Under the pieces are notes generated by a model. That model ran no database searches and was not told where the DNA came from. It was given only the letters and a program-made list of their open reading frames with translations. A stretch of 35,471 nucleotides of DNA, taken from assembly GCF_019331735.1 (NCBI RefSeq), contig NZ_JAHBBH010000024.1, forward strand, positions 1 through 35,471, read 5' to 3'. Shown one piece after another: positions 15,877-24,491 of this stretch (within the stretch, counting starts at the first letter, position 1; each line of letters starts with the position of its first letter). A program made the translations under genes and the position numbers. The stretch is from Bifidobacterium miconis (GTDB lineage Bacteria; Actinomycetota; Actinomycetes; Actinomycetales; Bifidobacteriaceae).

Positions 15877-16350
15877 TCACTGTTCGGCCTTGCCGCCGAC
15901 CTGCAGTCGCTTGACCTTCTCCACGATGTCGCGGTTGTCCTCCAGCAGCCGCTCCGCGTCACGCTCCCGGCCTTCGGCGATCGCGCGCCAGTACAGCGTC
16001 TTGAACGAAACGTACGCCTGCTGCATGCGGATGCTTTCCGCCTTGGCCGCCAGCCGCAAGGCCTGCGCGTCGAGCAGCTCCATCTGCCGGCGTGCGCCAT
16101 CCGGCCCGTCGAAGCGGTTCTTCAGATACGCGCGCATCGACTCAAGCGGCATACCCGTCGCGGCGAGGCATGAGATGATGCTCAGCGCCTCGAGGTCCGC
16201 GTCGGAGTAGGCGCGATGCCCGGAACTGGGGTCGCGGGCGATCGGATCGATGATGCCGATCTGCTCGTAGTAGCGCAAGGTCGATTCGGGCAGCCCGGAG
16301 ATCATCGACGCCTCGCGGATGGTATGCCAAGTGGTTGTGCTGGTGCTCAT
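15877..16350 (-). CDS. MerR-family transcriptional regulator
   Basis: This 157-residue protein starts with the MerR winged helix-turn-helix (TIREASMISGLPESTLRYYEQIGII, residues 10-34, with the RYYE hallmark) and continues with AYSDADLEALSIISCLAATGM. A coiled dimerisation helix follows (~90-150). There is no clear metal-binding Cys pair at the C-terminus, so it resembles the subgroup that senses small molecules or aldehydes (AdhR/NmlR-like). The region before its start holds an 18-bp dyad in a long promoter spacer, as expected for MerR autoregulation. It likely controls the decarboxylase-like gene downstream. Confidence 0.92.
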   Translation of the reverse strand: MSTSTTTWHTIREASMISGLPESTLRYYEQIGIIDPIARDPSSGHRAYSDADLEALSIISCLAATGMPLESMRAYLKNRFDGPDGARRQMELLDAQALRLAAKAESIRMQQAYVSFKTLYWRAIAEGRERDAERLLEDNRDIVEKVKRLQVGGKAEQ

Positions 16351-16356
16351 ACCGGC

Positions 16357-16387
16357 AACATTAGAGACTTCGAGCGCTTGAAGTAAA
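16357..16387 (-). promoter_or_regulatory. MerR-type promoter and operator
   Basis: The dyad ACTTCGAGCGCTTGAAGT (16367-16384) is symmetric at 16 of 18 positions. Reading the minus strand, TTTACT (16387-16382) and TAATGT or AATGTT (from 16363/16362) flank it with an 18-19 base spacer, the over-long spacing that MerR activators correct. It lies just before the merR-like start at 16350. Confidence 0.6.
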
Positions 16388-16779
16388 CACGCGACACTCC
16401 GTGCGGCGCGGCGTTGCGCCGGCGGCGTGCGCCCCGAAGGCGAGCGAGCGCTCCGCCGCGCCGCGGAACGGAAGTCTTCCCATCCAACTTAAGGCACCAG
16501 CATACCCGTCCGCGACGGATCAGGCCAGTGCGCCGGTCGCGTTGTGGGCAACGTCACAGGGGGTTCGCGGACAGTTGGACGCCGGATCGGCCCGCACGAG
16601 GCCATGCAGAGGCCATGCAGGCCATGTCCGACGCGTCTGCAGGCGACGTTCGGCCGGCATGCGGCGTGCCTTGCGGACACTGTCGGCGCACTGTCGGCGA
16701 ACTGCCGGCGCGAAGCCGAAAACGCGGGTAAAGTAGAGCAGACGGATATACGGTTTCGCCGATGTCAGGGAGGTTCATC
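16388..16779. other. Intergenic region with two sets of 11-bp tandem repeats
   Basis: No convincing gene in this stretch between the divergent merR-like and nnr genes; the short frames are Arg- and Ala-rich and lack ribosome sites. Two direct-repeat clusters stand out: GAGGCCATGCA twice (16598-16619) plus a partial third copy (to 16626), and CACTGTCGGCG twice plus AACTGCCGGCG (16678-16710). Both have an exact 11-base period. A weak -10, TAAAGT, is at 16729-16734 before nnr. Confidence 0.5.
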
Positions 16780-18639
16780 ATGGCTGAAAGCATGAACGTG
16801 CAGAACGACGGCAACAGGCTGCATCTGTTGCGTCACGCCGCGTACCGCGTCGACGACGTGCGCGCGATGGAACGTCCTCTGCTGGACGACGGTGTGCCGT
16901 TGATGCGCATGGCCGCCACCGCCGCGGCCCGCGTGACCGCCGACCTGCTCGAGGACGAGGGCCTGGCGTTGGGCAATGCGCGCATCGTGCTGCTGGCCGG
17001 TGCCGGGGACAACGGCGGCGACGGCCTGTACGCGGCGGCCGCGTTGGCGGAGAACGGCGCCTCGGCGACGGCCGTGACCGTCGGACGCAGCGTGCACGAG
17101 GAGGCGTTCGCCGCGTTCGTGCGCGCCGGCGGCAAGGTGCTGGTGCTTGATCCGGCGTCCGACATTCCCGGATGCGCGGCCGGGTTCGGCGCGGGAGAGG
17201 CCGGCGAACGTCTGCGCGCCGCGGTCGAGCTGGCGCAGCATTCCCATGTGATCATCGACGCGATGACGGGCATCGGCGTCAAGGGCGCGTTGCGCGGCAT
17301 CGCCGGCACGATGGCGTCGTCGCTGGGTGTGGACGGCACGGTTCCCGATCGCACCGCGCTGCCGGACGGGGACACGGCCGGCGAGTTTCCTCTGGTGGTG
17401 GCCGTGGATGTGCCGTCCGGCGTGGGCGTGGACGACGGGTCCATCACCGGCCCGTACATTCCCGCGGACGTGACGGTGACGTTCGGCGCGTTGAAGCCGT
17501 GCGCGATGCTGCCTCCGGCCTCGTACGCGTGCGGCAGGGTCACGCTGGTCGACTTCGGCTTCGATCTGGAGGGCGTGCGGCCGTTCGTCCGTATGGTGTC
17601 CGGGGACAGCGCCAGCGAGGCGATTCGCCTGCCTCGGCTCGCCGACGCGAAGTACGCGCGCGGCGTGACGGGTCTGATCACCGGCTCGGTGCGCTATCCG
17701 GGGGCGGCCGTGCTGTCGTGCCGGGCGGCGTCCCGCACGAATGTTGGGCTGATCCGCTACATGGGTCCCGAACGCACGCGCGGCATGGTGCTGAACGCCG
17801 TTCCCGAGGCGGTGATCGGCAAGGGCCGTGTTCAGTCGTGGGTGGTCGGTTCCGGCGTGCCGGACGGCGAAACGGACGAGGACGACGCCGACGTGCAGCG
17901 CCAGACCATTGCGAAGCTGCTGTCCCACTACGCGTTGAACGAGGACGACGAGGATCCCGATCTCGCCTACGAGATGCCGCCGATCGTCGTGGATGCGGGC
18001 GCGCTCGACCTTCTGCCGGACGAGGTGCCGCCGCAGGTGGTGATCACCCCGCATGCGGCGGAGCTCGCGTCCCTGCTGGAACTGCGCGGCGAGGATGTGG
18101 ACGCGCGCGACGTGCAGCTCGAGCCGCTGCATTGGGCGGTGCGTGCGCATGAGCTGACGGGCGCGACCGTATTGCTCAAGGGGGCGATCAGCATCATCGT
18201 CGGCGACGGAGTCAGGACCGACGAGGCGCAGGACGAGTCGCGCGCGAAGGCCGCCGGATCGCTCAGCGGCGACGATGCGGACGACATCGAATACGAGAAC
18301 GGGGCCGACGCGTCGGACGAACCGCGCGTGCTGCTGGCCGGCCGCGCGCCTGCCTGGCTGGGCACTGCCGGCGCCGGCGACGTGCTGGCGGGCATGGTCG
18401 GCGCCCTGCTCGCCCAGCAGGACGACGACGCGTCGATTCCGCAGGTCGTCGCCGACGGCGCGTACCTGCACGGCTATGCCGCGGCGCTCGCGTCCGAGTC
18501 CGATCAGCGCGGCTTCACGCCGCCGACGATTTACGGCATGTCGCCGCGCGGCCCGCTTGGCGGCAAGCTCGGACACCCGATCGTCGCCTCCGACGTGATC
18601 GACGCGATTCCCGCGGCGTTCCGCCAGTTGCTCTCGTAA
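16780..18639 (+). CDS. nnr: Bifunctional NAD(P)H-hydrate epimerase/dehydratase
   Basis: The enzyme repairs damaged NADH and NADPH: the N-terminal half (NnrE, YjeF_N) interconverts hydrate epimers and the C-terminal half (NnrD) dehydrates them using ADP or ATP. NnrE marks are AGAGDNGGDG (73-82) and VAVDVPSGVGVDDG; NnrD marks are VITPHAAELASLL, ATVLLKG and GTAGAGDVLAGMVGALL (from residue 528). At 619 residues it is about 100 longer than usual, owing to acidic insertions (for example SGDDADDIEYENGADASDEP after the LLKG strand, and DDADVQ/EDDEDPD in the middle). GGGAGG six bases before the ATG at 16780 decides the start over an ATG at 16762. It is followed by its own terminator. Confidence 0.93.
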   Translation: MAESMNVQNDGNRLHLLRHAAYRVDDVRAMERPLLDDGVPLMRMAATAAARVTADLLEDEGLALGNARIVLLAGAGDNGGDGLYAAAALAENGASATAVTVGRSVHEEAFAAFVRAGGKVLVLDPASDIPGCAAGFGAGEAGERLRAAVELAQHSHVIIDAMTGIGVKGALRGIAGTMASSLGVDGTVPDRTALPDGDTAGEFPLVVAVDVPSGVGVDDGSITGPYIPADVTVTFGALKPCAMLPPASYACGRVTLVDFGFDLEGVRPFVRMVSGDSASEAIRLPRLADAKYARGVTGLITGSVRYPGAAVLSCRAASRTNVGLIRYMGPERTRGMVLNAVPEAVIGKGRVQSWVVGSGVPDGETDEDDADVQRQTIAKLLSHYALNEDDEDPDLAYEMPPIVVDAGALDLLPDEVPPQVVITPHAAELASLLELRGEDVDARDVQLEPLHWAVRAHELTGATVLLKGAISIIVGDGVRTDEAQDESRAKAAGSLSGDDADDIEYENGADASDEPRVLLAGRAPAWLGTAGAGDVLAGMVGALLAQQDDDASIPQVVADGAYLHGYAAALASESDQRGFTPPTIYGMSPRGPLGGKLGHPIVASDVIDAIPAAFRQLLS

Positions 18640-18650
18640 CGCACGCGGAC

Positions 18651-18693
18651 GGCGGTGGGGATGGAACGGATGCATGGTTCCATCCCCGCCGCC
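18651..18693 (+). terminator. Hairpin after nnr
   Basis: A 17-bp stem with one G-T pair (18651-18667 with 18677-18693, core GGGGATGGAAC/GTTCCATCCCC) and a 9-base loop, 12 bases after the nnr stop. No T-run follows. It separates nnr from the HAD gene. Confidence 0.7.
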
Positions 18694-18741
18694 GGTACAC
18701 TGTACTTCATCATTCACCCGGCAGATTCGCAAGGAGTTCCC

Positions 18742-19371
18742 ATGACCCAGTCCCCCGTCACCGACGTCATCTTCGATTTTTGCGGCGTGCTGCTCGACTG
18801 GCAGACGCGCGCCTGTCTCGAAGGACATTTCCCGGACGAGGTCGTCGCCGCGATCTGCGCGGACGACGATCCGCACGGTTTCTTCCGCTATGAGGACCGC
18901 ATGGACGCCGGCGAGGATTTCGCCGACATCTACCCCGACGTCGTGCGTGAGCAGGGCGAGGACATCGCGCGGATCTTCAAGTACTACATCGATCATTACG
19001 ATGATGCGCTGCCCCGCACGCTGCCGGGCATGGTCGAACTGCTCGAGGATCTCAAACGCCACGGTTACGGCGTGTGGGGACTGACGAACTGGTCGCATGA
19101 GACATTCCACTTCGCGTTCGGGAAATTCCCGCGCCTGGCCGAACTGCTGAACGGCACGGTCGTCTCCGGCGTGGAGAAGCTGCACAAGCCGAACGCCGAC
19201 ATCTACGAACTCGCGCTGAACCGTTTCGGCCTGAACGCCGGACAATGCGTGTTCTTCGACGACACCGCCAGGAACGTGGTCGGCGCCAACGAGGTCGGCA
19301 TCCACGGCGTCCTGTTCGAGAACGCGTTGCAGGCCCGGGAATCCCTCGCCGCGCTCGGCGTGCGCCTGTAA
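18742..19371 (+). CDS. HAD-superfamily hydrolase (YihX/dehalogenase-like)
   Basis: The 209-residue protein has the HAD motifs: the nucleophile Asp12 in VIFDFCGVLLDW, motif II in WGLTNWSHETF, Lys in KLHKPNADIYELAL and the acidic motif IV FFDDTARNVVGA. The residue two after the nucleophile is Cys, where most HAD phosphatases have Asp and YihX-like proteins have Gly, so activity may lean to the dehalogenase/YihX side; the substrate (often a sugar phosphate) is unknown. A helical cap lies at ~20-95. AAGGAG is five bases before the ATG. It is monocistronic, with hairpins on both sides. Confidence 0.9.
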   Translation: MTQSPVTDVIFDFCGVLLDWQTRACLEGHFPDEVVAAICADDDPHGFFRYEDRMDAGEDFADIYPDVVREQGEDIARIFKYYIDHYDDALPRTLPGMVELLEDLKRHGYGVWGLTNWSHETFHFAFGKFPRLAELLNGTVVSGVEKLHKPNADIYELALNRFGLNAGQCVFFDDTARNVVGANEVGIHGVLFENALQARESLAALGVRL

Positions 19372-19390
19372 ACAACTTCGTTCAGGCGTA

Positions 19391-19427
19391 AAGAAGCCCG
19401 TATGCGAAACGTGCATACGGGCTTCTT
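19391..19427. terminator. Bidirectional terminator
   Basis: A perfect 15-bp stem (AAGAAGCCCGTATGC, 19391-19405, with its complement at 19413-19427) and a 7-base loop. The A-rich and T-rich ends make it usable from both strands, fitting the convergent HAD and ABC exporter genes. Confidence 0.88.
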
Positions 19428-19448
19428 GCATTCATTCAGTGACCCTTG

Positions 19449-21359
19449 TTACCGATTGCCCTTGAGACCGGTATACAAGGTGTAGTACCGGCCTTGCTGG
19501 GCGATGAGCTCGTCGTGCGTGCCGCGTTCGATGATGCGGCCCGCTTCGATCACCATGATGCAGTCGGCGTTGCGGATCGTGGACAGGCGGTGCGCGATCA
19601 CGAACGTGGTGCGTCCCTTCATGAGCTCGTCCATGCCGGCCTGCACGAGCGACTCGGTGCGCGTGTCGATCGACGACGTCGCCTCGTCCAGAATCAGCGC
19701 GGGCGGGTCGGCCACGGCTGCGCGCGCGATCGCGAGCATCTGCCGCTGGCCCTGGCTCAGCGACGCGCCGTCGCCGGTCAGCTGCGTGTCGTAGCCGTTC
19801 GGCAGCTTTTCGATGAACGTGTGCGCGTTGGCGAGCTTCGCCGCGGCGATCACCTCCTCGTCGGTCGCGTCGAGCCGGCCGAAGCGGATGCTCTCCATGA
19901 TCGAGCCGGAGAACAGGTGCGTGTCCTGCAGCACCATGCCGAGCGAACGGCGCAGGTCGGACTTGTGGATGTCCGTGATGTCGATGCCGTCGTACGTGAT
20001 CGTGCCGGAGTCGATGTCGTAGAACCGGGTGATCAGGTTCGTGATCGTCGTCTTGCCGGCGCCGGTCGAACCGACGAGCGCGATCTTCTGGCCGGGCTTG
20101 GCGAACATCGTCATGTCGTGCAGGATCGTCTTGCCGGGCACGTAGCTGAACGTGACATGGTCGAGCCGGATGTCGCCGCGCATCGGCACGATCCGTCCGT
20201 CCGCGCCGCGCCAGCCCCACTGGTCGGTACGATCGTCCGTCTCGGTCAGCTTGCCGGTCGCGGCGTCGCGGCGCACACTCACCAGCGTCGTCTTGCCGTC
20301 ATCCGATTCGACCTGCTGGTCGAGCAGCTTGAAGATGCGGTCCGCGCCGGCCAGGCCCATGACGATCGCGTTGAGCTGCTGACTGACCTGGCTGATCGGC
20401 ATGGTGAAGCTCTTGACGAACGTCAGGAAGCTCACCAGCCCGCCCAACGTGAGTCCGGTCATGTGATTGACCGCAAGCCAGCCGCCGACGAGGGCGCACA
20501 GCACGTACGCCACGTAGCCGAGCTGGTTGTTGATCGGACCGAGGAATCCGGAGAACATGTTCGCCTTGTTGGACGCGTCGAACAACCGGTCGTTGCGTTC
20601 TCGGAAGTCGGCCTTCGCCGCCGCCTCGTGCGTGAACACCTTGACGACCTTCTGGCCGCTCATCATCTCCTCGACGTAGCCGTTGAGCGCGCCGACCGAC
20701 TTCTGCTGGCGGGAGAAGTACGTGCCGGACTTGCCGGTCATGACCTTCGTCATCCACACCATGAGCCCCGATACGACGAGCACGACCACGGTCAGCGGCA
20801 CGCTCAGGTAGATCATGCTGAACAGGATCATGACGATGCTGAACACCGAGTTGATGATCTGCGGAATGGACTGCGAGACCATCTGCCGCAGCGTGTCGAT
20901 GTCGTTGGTGTACAGGCTCATCACGTCGCCGCGCGTATTCGTGTCAAAGTAGCCGAGCGGCAGACGCTGCATGTGCTCGAACATGCGGTTGCGCAGGCGG
21001 CGCAGGAAGCCCTGCGTGATGAACGCCTTGAGCACGGCGCTCACCGCGTTCGCGACGATGCCGGCCGCGTAGATCGACGCCATGACGCCGATCGCGCCGA
21101 GCAGCGGGCCGAAATCGTGATCGTACGAGGCGAGCATCGGCGTGATGTAGTTGTCGATGAGCGTCTGGAAGAACAGGTTGCCGCGCACCTGCGCGTAGAT
21201 CGTGACGACGATGAGCGCGATCACGATGCCGTACTGCACGCCGTACATGCCGAACACGAACCGCATGAGCCGCATGAAAATGCGGAACGGATGCTCCAGT
21301 TCACGCCCCTTCTTCGCTTCGGCCGCCATGCGGCCGGCATTGCCTCGTGGTCCGGGCAT
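19449..21359 (-). CDS. Heterodimeric ABC exporter subunit, catalytic NBD
   Basis: A 636-residue exporter half: six membrane helices in the first ~340 residues, then an ATPase domain. Walker A is GSTGAGKTT (430-438), signature SLSQGQRQ (533-540), Walker B ALILDE (554-559) with the catalytic Glu559, and the H-loop VIAHRLS. The signature has Q where the usual motif has G (LSGGQ). An insert at ~350-398 precedes the NBD. In heterodimeric exporters one of two ATP sites is degenerate; this subunit supplies the good Walker B and the altered signature. The start at 21359 shares one base with the stop of the upstream partner (TGATG) and has AAGGAGG before it. It probably exports drugs, peptides or lipids; the substrate is unknown. 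Confidence 0.94.
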   Translation of the reverse strand: MPGPRGNAGRMAAEAKKGRELEHPFRIFMRLMRFVFGMYGVQYGIVIALIVVTIYAQVRGNLFFQTLIDNYITPMLASYDHDFGPLLGAIGVMASIYAAGIVANAVSAVLKAFITQGFLRRLRNRMFEHMQRLPLGYFDTNTRGDVMSLYTNDIDTLRQMVSQSIPQIINSVFSIVMILFSMIYLSVPLTVVVLVVSGLMVWMTKVMTGKSGTYFSRQQKSVGALNGYVEEMMSGQKVVKVFTHEAAAKADFRERNDRLFDASNKANMFSGFLGPINNQLGYVAYVLCALVGGWLAVNHMTGLTLGGLVSFLTFVKSFTMPISQVSQQLNAIVMGLAGADRIFKLLDQQVESDDGKTTLVSVRRDAATGKLTETDDRTDQWGWRGADGRIVPMRGDIRLDHVTFSYVPGKTILHDMTMFAKPGQKIALVGSTGAGKTTITNLITRFYDIDSGTITYDGIDITDIHKSDLRRSLGMVLQDTHLFSGSIMESIRFGRLDATDEEVIAAAKLANAHTFIEKLPNGYDTQLTGDGASLSQGQRQMLAIARAAVADPPALILDEATSSIDTRTESLVQAGMDELMKGRTTFVIAHRLSTIRNADCIMVIEAGRIIERGTHDELIAQQGRYYTLYTGLKGNR

Positions 21360-23281
21360 CAGCGCACCTCCTTGTCGTCGACGTCGTTGCGGACGCCATC
21401 CTGCGTATCGTCGTTTGCGGCGTCCGTGTCGTTCGCCGCGCCCTTCACATCCGACGACAGCTGCGCGAACTGCTCCTCGTCGAAGTCGCCGCCGCCCTGC
21501 GTCTGCAGTTCGACGATACTGCGGTAGATCTCGTTCGTTTGCATGAGTTCGTCGTGCGTGCCGACGCCGCTGATCCGCCCGTCGTCGAGCACGACGATCA
21601 TGTCCGCGTCCTGCACGCTGGAAATGCGCTGCGCGATGATGATCTTCGTCACGTCGGGCATCTGGCTGGCGAACGCGTGACGGATCCTCGCGTCGGTGCC
21701 GGTGTCGACCGCGGACGTCGAATCGTCCAGAATCAGCACCTTCGGATCCTTGAGCAGCGCGCGTGCGATGCACAGACGCTGCTTCTGGCCGCCGGAGAAG
21801 TTCTGTCCGCCCTGCTCGACCTTCGACTCGTAGCCGTCGGGCAGCTTGTCGATGAACTCGTCGGCGCAGGCGATCGCGCACGCGCGTCTGCAATCGTCGA
21901 CGGTCGCGTTCGGATTGCCCCAGCGCATGTTGGACAGGATCGTGCCGGAGAAGAGCACGTTGTTCTGCAGGACGACGGCGACTTTGTCGCGCAGCGCGTC
22001 GCGGTCGTAGTCGCGCACGTCCACGCCGCCGACCGTGAGGCTGCCGCCGGTCACGTCGTACAGGCGCGGGATGAGGTTGACGAGCGTGGTCTTGGACGAG
22101 CCGGTGCCGCCGATCACGCCGACGACCGCGCCGGACGGGATCGTCAGGTTGACGTCGGTGAGCACGTTTTCGGGACCCTTCGCGATGAGCTGACGTGTCG
22201 CTTCGATGCGACGCTTGGCGGCCGGATCGTTCTCGGAGAGCTTGACGGCCGGGTAGGCGAAATCGACGTGCCTGAACTCGATCGAACCGTCGCGCACTTT
22301 CTTGACCGGATGCGCGGCGGCGGGCATGTCGTCGGTTTCGGTGAGCACTTCGGCGATGCGGCGGGCGCTGGCGGACGACATGGTGATCATCACGATCGTC
22401 ATCGACAGCATGACCAGGCTCATGAGGATGTTCATGCAGTACATGAGCAGGCTGGTCAGGTCTCCGGTGGTGAGCCGGTCCTGCACGATGAGGTGGGAGC
22501 CGACCCAGCTGATGAGCAGCAGGCAGCCCCACACGGTGGTCTGGATGATCGGGTCGACGGAGGCGAGCACCAGTTCGGCCTTGAGGAAGATGTCGTAGAT
22601 GCGCTTTGACGTGGCTTTGAACACGCGCGTCTGCATGGGTTCGCGGGCGAACGCCTTGACCGCGCGCATGGCGGTGACGTTCTCCTCGACCGACTCGTTC
22701 ATCGCATCGTATTCGGGGAACGCCTGACGGAAGTACTTCGCGGCGATGTTCATGAGGATGCCGAGAATGGTGCCGAGCACGACGACCGCGCCAAGATAGA
22801 TGAGCGCCATCGTGCCGGAGACGACGAACGCCATGCACATGGCGATGATGAGGCTGGAGAACGCGCGCGGCACCATCCTCAGGATCATCATGAACGCGTT
22901 CTGGATGTTCATCACATCGGTGGTGAGCCTCGTGACGAGGCTCGGCGTGGAGAACCGGTCGATGTTCGAGAACGAGAACGTCTGGATGTTGTCGTACTGG
23001 TCCTGTCTGAGGTTCTTCGCGAAACCGGTGGCGGCGCGCGAGCCGAACACCGAACCGAGACAGCCCACCGTAAGCCCGCACAGGGCCATGAGCACCATGA
23101 GCCCGGCCGTGCGCGAGATCACGCCCATGTCGCCCTTCTCGACCCCCTGGTCGATGAGCGTGGCCATAAGCAGCGGGATGATCATCTCGCACGCCACCTC
23201 GCCGATCATCCATATCGGCGTCAGGATCGAGTCCCGTTTGAATTCGCCGACGTGTTGCAGCAGTATTCGCACTGTTTTCAC
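21359..23281 (-). CDS. Heterodimeric ABC exporter subunit, degenerate NBD
   Basis: The 640-residue partner has six membrane helices (to ~300) and an ATPase domain from ~330. Walker A reads GGTGSSKTT (391-399), with Ser instead of the second Gly; the signature is NFSGGQKQ (494-501), canonical; Walker B is VLILDDS (515-521), with Asp520 where the catalytic Glu should be. A ~25-residue insert (SENDPAAKRRIEATRQLIAK) follows the first strand. This is the non-catalytic-site subunit of TM287/288- or BmrCD-like exporters. The C-terminal ~45 residues are an Asp-rich tail. The start is GTG at 23281, eight bases after GGAGG. It is the first gene of a two-gene operon with the subunit at 19449. Confidence 0.94.
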   Translation of the reverse strand: MKTVRILLQHVGEFKRDSILTPIWMIGEVACEMIIPLLMATLIDQGVEKGDMGVISRTAGLMVLMALCGLTVGCLGSVFGSRAATGFAKNLRQDQYDNIQTFSFSNIDRFSTPSLVTRLTTDVMNIQNAFMMILRMVPRAFSSLIIAMCMAFVVSGTMALIYLGAVVVLGTILGILMNIAAKYFRQAFPEYDAMNESVEENVTAMRAVKAFAREPMQTRVFKATSKRIYDIFLKAELVLASVDPIIQTTVWGCLLLISWVGSHLIVQDRLTTGDLTSLLMYCMNILMSLVMLSMTIVMITMSSASARRIAEVLTETDDMPAAAHPVKKVRDGSIEFRHVDFAYPAVKLSENDPAAKRRIEATRQLIAKGPENVLTDVNLTIPSGAVVGVIGGTGSSKTTLVNLIPRLYDVTGGSLTVGGVDVRDYDRDALRDKVAVVLQNNVLFSGTILSNMRWGNPNATVDDCRRACAIACADEFIDKLPDGYESKVEQGGQNFSGGQKQRLCIARALLKDPKVLILDDSTSAVDTGTDARIRHAFASQMPDVTKIIIAQRISSVQDADMIVVLDDGRISGVGTHDELMQTNEIYRSIVELQTQGGGDFDEEQFAQLSSDVKGAANDTDAANDDTQDGVRNDVDDKEVR

Positions 23282-23465
23282 TTACCGTTCCTCCATGCTG
23301 GTTGCCGCGCATACGAGCGTCCGTGCCGAGCGCGGCTCCTGTGAACGCAAACAAGACTAGCAACACCGTCGGTCCGCACGCGTTCGCACGTCCCGCATGA
23401 TGACCATGCGCAGCCACGCACGACGGTATCCGTCACGAATCATTCGCATGCGGCTGCACATGATA

Positions 23466-23517
23466 CGCAACGGCCGGGGCCGCTCCCGACATTGCGGGAA
23501 CGACCCCGGCCGTTGCG
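23466..23517 (-). terminator. Terminator after the LysR gene
   Basis: A long stem (CGCAACGGCCGGGG... with its near-complement, small internal mismatches) around the loop ACATTG, 38 bases after the LysR stop. There is no strong T-run. The rest of the 273-base gap 23282-23554 should hold the ABC operon promoter, but I could not place one with confidence. Confidence 0.75.
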
Positions 23518-23554
23518 CATCGCGCGACCCGATCAGCCGCGCAGGGGATCGGTT

Positions 23555-24478
23555 TCAGTCGATCAGCTTGTACCCGTGCGAGGCGACCACCGACTTGAGC
23601 TTCGACAGATAGTCCTCCGCCGCCTTCGACAGCTTCGCGCGTTCGTTGGTGATCCAGCCGACGAGCATCGTCTCGTCCGAGTCAAGCGGCACGGTGACGA
23701 TCTTCTCGTTGTTGAGGTCGCCGTTGTCGATGCCGGTGCACACCGTGTAGCCGTTGAGGCCGACGATGAAGTTGAGGATCGTGGCACGGTCGGTCACGTT
23801 GATCTGCTTCGGGTTGTATTCGGGCCAGACCGCTTCCTCCGCGAAGTAGAAGCTGCCGTCCTCGCCCTGCTCGTACTGGATGAACGGGTAGGGCTTGAGG
23901 TCCTCCATCGTGAGCTTCTTCTTGTTCGCCAGCGGGTTGGTGCGGGCGAGGAACACATGCAGCGGGGCGCGGAACAGCGGGTGGAATTCGAGATGCTTCT
24001 CGCGCAGCAGCTTGCCGATCACGTCCTTGTTGAAGTCGGACAGGTACAGGATGCCGATTTCGGAGAGCATGTTGGCGACCTGGTTGATGATGTCCTTGGT
24101 GCGCGTCTCGCGGATCGTGAACTCGTATTCGTCGGACTTGATCGAGTTGATCATCTCGACGAACGCCTCGACGGCGAACATGTAGTGCTGGGTGGACACG
24201 GAGCACAGCTGCTTGCGCGGCTTCGCGTTCTTGTAGCGCTCCTCGAGCAGGGCGGCCTGGTCGAGCACCTGACGCGCGTAGGTGAGGAACTCCGCGCCGT
24301 CGACGGTCAGTGCGATGCCCTGCGACGAGCGGGTGAAGATCTCGATGCCCAGTTCGTTTTCGAGTTCCTTCACGGAGGAGCTCAACGCGGGCTGCGAAAC
24401 GTACAGTTCATGCGAGGCCTCGTTCATCGACCCGCATTCGACGATCTTGACGATGTATTTCAGCTGCAGCAGTGTCAT
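23555..24478 (-). CDS. LysR-family transcriptional regulator
   Basis: The 307-residue protein starts with the LysR helix-turn-helix (residues 1-60: QLKYIVKIVECGSMNEASHE, then YVSQPALSSSVKELENELG) and continues with a substrate-binding domain (~90-300). Lys and Asn content is high for this genome (DFNKDVIGKLLREKHLEF, NPLANKKKLTME), yet its codons are GC-rich like its neighbours. Similar proteins in Firmicutes and bifidobacteria regulate sulfur amino acid genes, but no such gene adjoins it, so the target is unknown. The ATG at 24478 has TGGAG upstream. A T-N11-A-type site overlaps the start. Confidence 0.93.
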   Translation of the reverse strand: MTLLQLKYIVKIVECGSMNEASHELYVSQPALSSSVKELENELGIEIFTRSSQGIALTVDGAEFLTYARQVLDQAALLEERYKNAKPRKQLCSVSTQHYMFAVEAFVEMINSIKSDEYEFTIRETRTKDIINQVANMLSEIGILYLSDFNKDVIGKLLREKHLEFHPLFRAPLHVFLARTNPLANKKKLTMEDLKPYPFIQYEQGEDGSFYFAEEAVWPEYNPKQINVTDRATILNFIVGLNGYTVCTGIDNGDLNNEKIVTVPLDSDETMLVGWITNERAKLSKAAEDYLSKLKSVVASHGYKLID

Positions 24479-24491
24479 AAACTCCAGTTAT
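24477..24491 (-). promoter_or_regulatory. Candidate LysR autoregulatory box
   Basis: ATAA-N7-TTAT with the T-N11-A form typical of LysR sites spans the first bases of the regulator gene and its ribosome site. A -10-like TATAAC overlaps it. Binding here would block expression of the regulator itself. Confidence 0.4.

Noticed and set aside
16598..16710. CRISPR-like array
   Set aside because: Repeats are 11 bases and directly tandem with no spacers; no cas genes are present.
16401..16736. Short open frames (83-111 codons) between the merR-like gene and nnr
   Set aside because: Composition is that of random GC-rich DNA and the frames overlap each other with no ribosome sites.
16765..19431. 888-codon open frame on the minus strand opposite nnr and the HAD gene
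   Set aside because: Same antisense artefact; it has no ribosome site and no recognisable domain, and crosses a terminator.
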